A stretch of DNA of 64,000 nt from an uncultured Lactococcus sp. (GTDB lineage Bacteria; Bacillota; Bacilli; Lactobacillales; Streptococcaceae): contig NZ_CAKPUG010000001.1 in the NCBI RefSeq assembly GCF_934191625.1, forward strand, positions 372,001 through 436,000. Direction: 5' to 3'. The first letter of the stretch is position 1, and every line of letters begins with the position of its first letter. The position numbers and the translations under genes were made by a program. The notes under the pieces were generated by a model, which saw only the letters and a program-made list of their open reading frames with translations, searched no databases and was not told the DNA's origin. Shown piece after piece: positions 58,562-64,000 of the stretch.

Positions 58562-59206
58562 ATGAAAAAAATAACAGAATATATAAATGAAAATTTGAAA
58601 ATCGTTGTTGGGATTATTTTGACAGTGACTATTTTAGGTGTCTTTTACTGGAGCAAAAGGATCTCAGATATCCCCAAACAAGAAGAAAGTAGGTCCACTT
58701 GGACGGAGATGAGCAAGGAAAAGGAAACTTCAGAAAATAATAAAAGAGAAAAAGAAGAAGATGTGAATGAAATCATCGTTGATGTCAAAGGTGCCGTCAA
58801 AAAACCGGGTATTTATAAGTTATCCCCAAAGAAGCGCGTATCTGATGCAGTAGCAAGTGCTGGTGGGTTTACGAAAGAGGCAGAGAGAAAAGGAATAAAT
58901 CTAGCAAAAAAATTGCAAGATGAAGCTGAAATCTATGTCCCTTTGCGAGGGGAAGTAGACACAAATCATTTGTTAGAAACCAAAGACAATAACAGCGCAA
59001 CGGCGGAAAAAACAAAAATTAACATTAACACAGCTGATCTTACAGAATTGCAACAGCTTAGTGGTGTGGGAGCCAAAAAAGCCCAAGATATTCTGGATTA
59101 TCGCTCTGAAAATGGTTCTTTTCAGTCAGTAGAAGAATTGACCAAGGTGAGTGGATTTGGCCCTAAAACGTTAGAAAAATTAAAAGGAACAATCACAGTA
59201 GATTAA
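58562..59206 (+). CDS. comEA: Competence protein ComEA (DNA receptor)
   Basis: 214 residues: one membrane anchor at about 12-30, a charged linker, an SLBB domain (about 72-140; VDVKGAVKKPGIYKL), and two C-terminal helix-hairpin-helix motifs (INTADLTELQQLSGVGAKKA and VSGFGPKTLEKLKG) that bind double-stranded DNA. Intact. No Shine-Dalgarno. A weak match to a ComX box (TTCGTACT, 58547-58554) lies just before the ATG, at a distance that would give a leaderless message. comEC follows after 19 nt. Confidence 0.93.
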   Translation: MKKITEYINENLKIVVGIILTVTILGVFYWSKRISDIPKQEESRSTWTEMSKEKETSENNKREKEEDVNEIIVDVKGAVKKPGIYKLSPKKRVSDAVASAGGFTKEAERKGINLAKKLQDEAEIYVPLRGEVDTNHLLETKDNNSATAEKTKININTADLTELQQLSGVGAKKAQDILDYRSENGSFQSVEELTKVSGFGPKTLEKLKGTITVD

Positions 59207-59225
59207 GAAAGGCTCCGTCCGCTAA

Positions 59226-61436
59226 ATGAAACAAAACTTTTCACTTACCTATTTAGTTTATCTCTTAGTTTTTATTTATTTTCTTGTTTTTAGTTTTTCG
59301 TGGCTTTTACTTATTCTTAGTTTGTTTACTCTCATCATCGCTTTTTATCGACAATATTATAGTTTGCTAGCTCTTTTACTGTGTTTTAGTGTATTTTTAC
59401 TCATGGTAAAAAAAGAAACGGAAGTACAAGAAAGAGAGCAACCCGTTAAAATATCGGAAATTACCCCTTATATGGATACTCTTCAAGTAAATGGAAGTAA
59501 GCTCAGTTTTAGAGGGGAAGTAAATGGAAGAGATTTCCAAGCATTTTACACACTGACTTCGGAAAAGGAAAAAGAATACTTTAAAAAACTTACGGTAAAG
59601 GGTACTTTTTACCTTGAAGGAACTTTGGAGATTCCAGAAGAACAAAGAAACTTTTCGGGTTTTGATTACAGAAAGTATTTAAGGACTCAAGGTATTTACC
59701 GACTTCTTAAAATAGAAAAAATTCATGGATTTGAAGAAAAACATGACTTTGATTTAAGGCTGGTACGCCGGAAAGCAATTCTTTGGATACAAGAACATTT
59801 TCCTGCTCCCATGTCATCCTATATGACAGGTCTTCTTTTTGGCTGGTTAGATAAAGACTTTGAAGAAATGGGAGAGCTTTACACTAGCCTTGGTATTATC
59901 CATTTATTTGCTCTGTCAGGTATGCAGGTAAATTTTTTTATTGCACTCCTCCGAAATATTCTACTAAGATTAGGCTTATCACGAAAGTTAGTCTTTTTTG
60001 TCCAAATCCCCTTTTCGGTATTTTATGCATTTCTTACAGGATTATCTCTTTCGATTTTACGCGCGCTCCTACAAAAAAATATACCTCTTAAAAATCCAAG
60101 CGATAGATTTTCTATCACTTTTCTTCTTTTAATGATGTTTAGTCCTTATTTCCTAATGACAAAAGGGGGGCAACTGACGATGCTCTATGCTTTCTTAATT
60201 ACATTTTTTTCAAATAAGTTTAAAGAACTAAACGGTTTAAGAAAGTCTTTACTTGATTCTACTGTTCTAGCGGTTGGGGTTCTTCCACTTTTGATTTTTC
60301 ACTTCCATAATTTTCAACCTTTCTCGGTTATCTTAACTATATTATTTAGTCTGATTTTTGATTTTTTACTCTTGCCTGGTTTACTTTTTATCTTTATCCT
60401 TTCCTTGCTCGGTACTGACCTCATATTATTTAATTCATTTTTTGTTGGTTTAGAATCAATAGTAAAACTTGTGGGTACATTTTTTGATAAGCCCATAGTA
60501 TTTGGCAAACCAGACCTAATATTTTTGCTTTTGCTTTTTGTGGTAAGCGGTCTAACTCTTGATTTTTATAAAAAAAGAAACTGGAACTTCGTTTTAATAA
60601 TTGTCCTTTTCTTACTATTTTTTCTTGTTAAGAATCCTAAACACCCAAGCATTACAATGGTGGACGTGGGACAAGGAGACAGTATTCTCTTACAAGATGC
60701 TTGGAACAGAAAGAATATACTCATAGATACTGGGGGAAGACTAAGGTTCAGAAGTGATGAACAATGGAAGGAAGGCCATTATAAAAGCAATGCTGAAAGT
60801 ACGCTTCTGCCCTATCTGAGAGCGCGTGGAGTGAGTAAGCTAGATGTTCTGATTGTTACACACCCAGATGAAGATCATATTGGAGATTTAGAGACTGTTT
60901 CTCAGAAAGTACCAATAAAAAATATATATGTGTCAGCGCGTGCATTAGAGAAGAAAAGTTTTGTTGAAAAGCTAGATAATTTAAAAAGCAAGATTCACAT
61001 TGTGCAGGAAGGCGATAAGCTTCCTATCTTTAACAATTACCTTCGATTTTTGACCACGGGTATGGGAGAAAAAAGTGATAATGATAATTCATTAGTGACA
61101 TTTGGTGACTTCTATGGGAAAAAGTTTCTCTTTACAGGTGACTTAGAGGAAGAAGGAGAGATCCAACTTCAGAAGGAATATCCTCATTTAGAAGTAGATG
61201 TCCTAAAAGTTGGCCATCATGGCAGTAAGACTTCTTCAAAGGAAGCTTTTTTAGAAGCGATCAAGCCTAAGCTTGCTCTTATTTCCGCTGGAAAGAATAA
61301 TAGATACAACCATCCCCATCAAGAAACGCTCCAGCAATTAGCTGCGCAAGGAATAAAAAGCTATCGGACAGATCGCCAAGGGGCTATTCGTTTTCTTTAT
61401 CAAAAAGGCAAGTGGCAAATTCAAACAGTAAAATAA
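59226..61436 (+). CDS. comEC: DNA internalisation protein ComEC
   Basis: 736-residue polytopic protein forming the channel for single-stranded DNA uptake. N-terminal helices and OB-like domain, the Competence membrane domain (about 195-450; HLFALSGMQVNFF), and a C-terminal metallo-beta-lactamase domain (VDVGQGDSILLQ, THPDEDHIGD near 545, VGHHGSKTSS) likely degrading the non-transported strand. No frameshift is seen, unlike in many domesticated lactococci, so the uptake pair looks functional. Confidence 0.94.
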   Translation: MKQNFSLTYLVYLLVFIYFLVFSFSWLLLILSLFTLIIAFYRQYYSLLALLLCFSVFLLMVKKETEVQEREQPVKISEITPYMDTLQVNGSKLSFRGEVNGRDFQAFYTLTSEKEKEYFKKLTVKGTFYLEGTLEIPEEQRNFSGFDYRKYLRTQGIYRLLKIEKIHGFEEKHDFDLRLVRRKAILWIQEHFPAPMSSYMTGLLFGWLDKDFEEMGELYTSLGIIHLFALSGMQVNFFIALLRNILLRLGLSRKLVFFVQIPFSVFYAFLTGLSLSILRALLQKNIPLKNPSDRFSITFLLLMMFSPYFLMTKGGQLTMLYAFLITFFSNKFKELNGLRKSLLDSTVLAVGVLPLLIFHFHNFQPFSVILTILFSLIFDFLLLPGLLFIFILSLLGTDLILFNSFFVGLESIVKLVGTFFDKPIVFGKPDLIFLLLLFVVSGLTLDFYKKRNWNFVLIIVLFLLFFLVKNPKHPSITMVDVGQGDSILLQDAWNRKNILIDTGGRLRFRSDEQWKEGHYKSNAESTLLPYLRARGVSKLDVLIVTHPDEDHIGDLETVSQKVPIKNIYVSARALEKKSFVEKLDNLKSKIHIVQEGDKLPIFNNYLRFLTTGMGEKSDNDNSLVTFGDFYGKKFLFTGDLEEEGEIQLQKEYPHLEVDVLKVGHHGSKTSSKEAFLEAIKPKLALISAGKNNRYNHPHQETLQQLAAQGIKSYRTDRQGAIRFLYQKGKWQIQTVK

Positions 61437-61533
61437 GTTGGGAATAAAAACGCTTATACAATATATGACAAAAAAGAGCCGCTTTTTGATTGAATAGCAA
61501 TGAGAATAAGGCGATATGTAATAATTCTTATGT

Positions 61534-61575
61534 TATAATAGTAGGAAACGTTTACTTGGAATATAAAAGTAAACG
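61534..61575 (+). promoter_or_regulatory. estA promoter with downstream operator-like inverted repeat
   Basis: TGTTATAAT-type -10 (TATAAT 61534-61539). Just downstream CGTTTACTT (61549-61557) and AAGTAAACG (61567-61575) form a perfect 9-bp inverted repeat with a 9-nt spacer. The segment 61543-61556 also resembles a catabolite cre site with two mismatches. Confidence 0.55.
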
Positions 61576-61589
61576 GGATGGGAGGAAAA

Positions 61590-62366
61590 ATGGCTATTAT
61601 AAATATTGAATATTACTCCGAAGTGCTGGGGATGAATCGTAAATTTAATGTAATTTACCCAGAAGCCAGCAAGACGGGTATAAAAGATGGAATTGATATT
61701 CCAGTGCTTTATTTATTACATGGAATGTCTGGGAATGAAGATTCATGGCTTATAAGAACGGGAATTGATCGTTTAATTCGTCATACTCAACTTGCTATTG
61801 TCATGCCTTCAACTGATTTGGCCTTCTATACGAATACCAATTATGGTATGAGATACTTTGATGCAATTGCAAAGGAATTACCACAGGTGGTCCATAATTT
61901 CTTTCCTAATTTGAGTACCAAGAGGGAAAAAAATTTTATTGCAGGCTTATCTATGGGTGGCTATGGAGCATTCAAACTAGCATTAGCGACTGAAAATTTT
62001 AGCTATGCAGCAAGTTTATCAGGAGCTTTGGATATGACTGACCTAAAAGAGCAAAGCACTGAAAACTTGGACTATTGGACAGGAATTTTTGGCGATCTTG
62101 ACCATTTTAATGAGAGTGAAAACAGTATTCTCTATTTAGCAGAACATCACACAGGTGAAAAACCAAAGCTTTACAGTTGGTGTGGTGAGCAAGATTATCT
62201 TGTCTCGGGAAATAATAGAGCTGCTCAACTTCTGGAGGATAAAGGATTTGAGCTCCGCTATGAAAGTACGCCTGGTACACATGAATGGTACTATTGGACA
62301 AAACAAATCGAGAGCGTTTTAAAATGGCTTCCTATTGATTATAAAGAAGAAGAACGTCTCAGTTAA
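61590..62366 (+). CDS. estA: Esterase EstA (tributyrin esterase type)
   Basis: 258-residue alpha/beta hydrolase of the esterase D family, hydrolysing short-chain acyl esters and able to form flavour esters in lactococci. LYLLHGMSGNEDSW oxyanion region, nucleophile in GLSMGGYG (about residue 121), acid in DYLVSG, and histidine in GTHEWYYW. The start at 61590 follows GGGAGG; the upstream in-frame ATG at 61578 overlaps the ribosome site. Cytosolic, no signal peptide. Confidence 0.92.
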   Translation: MAIINIEYYSEVLGMNRKFNVIYPEASKTGIKDGIDIPVLYLLHGMSGNEDSWLIRTGIDRLIRHTQLAIVMPSTDLAFYTNTNYGMRYFDAIAKELPQVVHNFFPNLSTKREKNFIAGLSMGGYGAFKLALATENFSYAASLSGALDMTDLKEQSTENLDYWTGIFGDLDHFNESENSILYLAEHHTGEKPKLYSWCGEQDYLVSGNNRAAQLLEDKGFELRYESTPGTHEWYYWTKQIESVLKWLPIDYKEEERLS

Positions 62367-62481
62367 ACAGCTTAAAATTAAAATATAAAACCTTGAAACT
62401 TAAACAAATCCTAAAGAAAACGGTTGCTCAATAAAGGCCGAACGATTTACCGAAAAATGTTTGATAATCTTAGGTTAAGTT

Positions 62482-62510
62482 TTGACAAACGGATTGAATA
62501 GGACTATAAT
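62482..62510 (+). promoter_or_regulatory. atp operon promoter
   Basis: TTGACA, 17-bp spacer, TATAAT: full consensus, about 45 nt leader, with a small TGCGA-AAAA-TCGCA hairpin before the ribosome site. Confidence 0.92.
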
Positions 62511-62561
62511 TTCATAGTAATAAAAATTTGCGAAAAATCGCACATAGAAAGAGGTCATTAA

Positions 62562-62777
<216 letters not shown>

Positions 62778-62831
62778 AAATCGTTGATTTAACTTTTATA
62801 CTCAACAATTATTTAGAAAGGAAGACTAGCT

Positions 62832-63545
62832 ATGGAATCAACATGGACTTTTAATGTTGGACCAGTTACTTTTGACGGTGTCATCCTATATATGACAGCT
62901 TTGACCGTTTTAATTGTTTTTGGTTTGATTTATTGGGCAAGTCGTAATATGCAACTTAAGCCTACAGGTAAGCAAAACGTCCTTGAATGGGTAGTTGACT
63001 TTATTAACGGCATCGGACGTGAAAATCTAGGTGCTAAAGAGTCTCCAAAGTATACCCTCATGAGTTTTACACTCTTTTCTTTCCTTTTGATTTCGAATAT
63101 TATTGGGCTAGTTACTAAAATCACTGCACCGGGAGACATCAGCTTGTGGCGTTCTCCAACAGCAAACTCAACAGTTGACTTGACTTTAGCAGTCTTAGTC
63201 ATTGTGCTCGCCAATACCCTTGGTGTGAAACAGTTTGGCTTTAAAGGCTATCTTAAAAATGCCTTTTGGAAAGAACCTAAAGCAATGCTTCCGATGACTA
63301 TCATGGAAGAATTTACAAATGCTCTTTCTATGGGACTTCGTCTTTACGGTAATATCTTTGCCGGAGAAGTTCTCCTAGGAATTATTGCCGGAATGATTGA
63401 TTCTGGCTGGTTTATTCTTCCTGTGACATGGATTTTAGCAATGGCTTGGATAGCATTCTCAATCTTTATTTCATCTCTTCAGGCTTATGTTTTTGTTCTT
63501 TTGACAAATCTTTACATTAGCCACAAAATTTTAGCAGAACACTAG
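62832..63545 (+). CDS. atpB: F-type ATP synthase subunit a
   Basis: 237-residue membrane subunit forming the proton half-channels. The essential arginine is in ALSMGLRLYGNIFAGE; five to six helices. Shine-Dalgarno AAAGGAAG. Confidence 0.96.
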   Translation: MESTWTFNVGPVTFDGVILYMTALTVLIVFGLIYWASRNMQLKPTGKQNVLEWVVDFINGIGRENLGAKESPKYTLMSFTLFSFLLISNIIGLVTKITAPGDISLWRSPTANSTVDLTLAVLVIVLANTLGVKQFGFKGYLKNAFWKEPKAMLPMTIMEEFTNALSMGLRLYGNIFAGEVLLGIIAGMIDSGWFILPVTWILAMAWIAFSIFISSLQAYVFVLLTNLYISHKILAEH

Positions 63546-63558
63546 GAAAGGAGTAGAA

Positions 63559-64000
63559 ATGCTTACTACATTATTAGAAACTGCTCCGAATACAGTTCTT
63601 GGTAATATTATCGTCGTCAGTGGTGCTTTCATCATCTTGCTGATCTTGGTACGTAAATTTGCGTGGGGAGCCATTACAGGTATCTTTGAAGAACGCGCAA
63701 ATAAAATCAATAACGATATTACAACTGCAGAACTGTCAAAAAAAGAAGCAGAAACATTATTAGCGCAACGTGAAAATGAACTTGCAGGTTCTAAAGAAGA
63801 AGCTGCAAACATTATCCAAACAGCCAATGATACAGCTAAACAAAATCGCGCAAACATTTTGGCAACAGCCAATGAAGAAGCTGCGAATGTAAAAAAACGT
63901 GCCCAAGAAGATATTGAACAAGAGCGTAAAGAAGCACTTAGTTCAGTTAAAGGGGATGTTGCTGATATTTCAGTACAAATTGCTGAAAAACTCATCGGAC
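63559..64000 (+). CDS. atpF: F-type ATP synthase subunit b, 3' end outside window
   Basis: Starts at ATG 63559 after AAAGGAG and stays open to the window end (147 codons seen; the full protein is expected near 165-170). N-terminal membrane helix (NIIVVSGAFIILLILVRKF) and then a long charged coiled-coil stator stalk (ELSKKEAETLLAQRENELAG). Truncated only by the window. Confidence 0.95.
   Translation, partial: MLTTLLETAPNTVLGNIIVVSGAFIILLILVRKFAWGAITGIFEERANKINNDITTAELSKKEAETLLAQRENELAGSKEEAANIIQTANDTAKQNRANILATANEEAANVKKRAQEDIEQERKEALSSVKGDVADISVQIAEKLIG

Noticed and set aside
61543-61556. cre (CcpA) site upstream of estA as a firm call
   Set aside because: Two mismatches to the consensus, and it overlaps a better inverted repeat; kept only as a possibility.

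Overview
The window is chromosomal DNA of a low-GC Gram-positive coccus, most likely a Lactococcus of the L. garvieae/L. lactis lineage. This is inferred from gene content and order: coaE, PmrA-like exporter, rpmG, ftsW, pyc; an L-lysine type MurE; PepO, PepT and an EstA-type esterase; a sufCDSUB operon; and an F-ATPase operon opening in the order c, a, b. Promoters are often of the extended -10 type (TGnTATAAT), and clpP carries a CtsR operator. I saw no tRNA, rRNA, CRISPR array, insertion sequence or prophage.

Layout. 1-5.9 kb is an AT-rich defence island: the 3' part of a SIR2 NADase gene with its HerA ATPase partner, a previously unlisted type I toxin-antitoxin-like locus (2828-3078), and an orphan type III restriction-like helicase-nuclease. 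6-13.1 kb is core: coaE, multidrug exporter (apparent ACG start), L33, FtsW, and pyruvate carboxylase behind a repeat-containing leader whose repeat can pair with its ribosome binding site. 13.2-20.8 kb holds clpP, a VOC protein, an unknown membrane-anchored protein, spx, tatD-rnmV-ABC exporter, rsmA-UDG and a GNAT. 20.9-31 kb holds AI-2E and CNNM/CBS membrane proteins, a DHA2 exporter, pflA, ppaC-DUF1803-pepT and a YjeM-like permease. murE is on the minus strand.

32.6-34.8 kb is accessory: an Rgg-type regulator divergent from a secreted, strongly cationic C-terminal-tailed protein and a multi-spanning membrane protein. This looks like an undescribed peptide/bacteriocin-plus-partner cassette and is the best candidate for a new system. 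34.9-38.95 kb is a lipid II flippase-like gene, pepO and an alkyltransferase-like protein. 38.97-46.8 kb is rpoB-rpoC with two unusual RNA regions: a leader with a 16-codon uORF abutting an intrinsic terminator, and a 297-nt rpoB-rpoC spacer packed with hairpins including a 24-bp perfect inverted repeat. 46.9-64 kb carries a lipid kinase, mecA, tagO, the SUF Fe-S operon, an ABC-F protein, an anion permease, comEA-comEC, estA and the start of the atp operon (atpE, atpB, atpF cut by the window end).

A recurring theme is leaderless transcription: at six genes (coaE, the 14402 gene, tatD, rsmA, ytgP, the lipid kinase) a -10 hexamer ends exactly 6 nt before the ATG with no Shine-Dalgarno between. 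Core genes here serve CoA, cell wall and lipid-linked precursor synthesis, transcription, Fe-S assembly and energy; the two accessory islands serve defence and probably competition.
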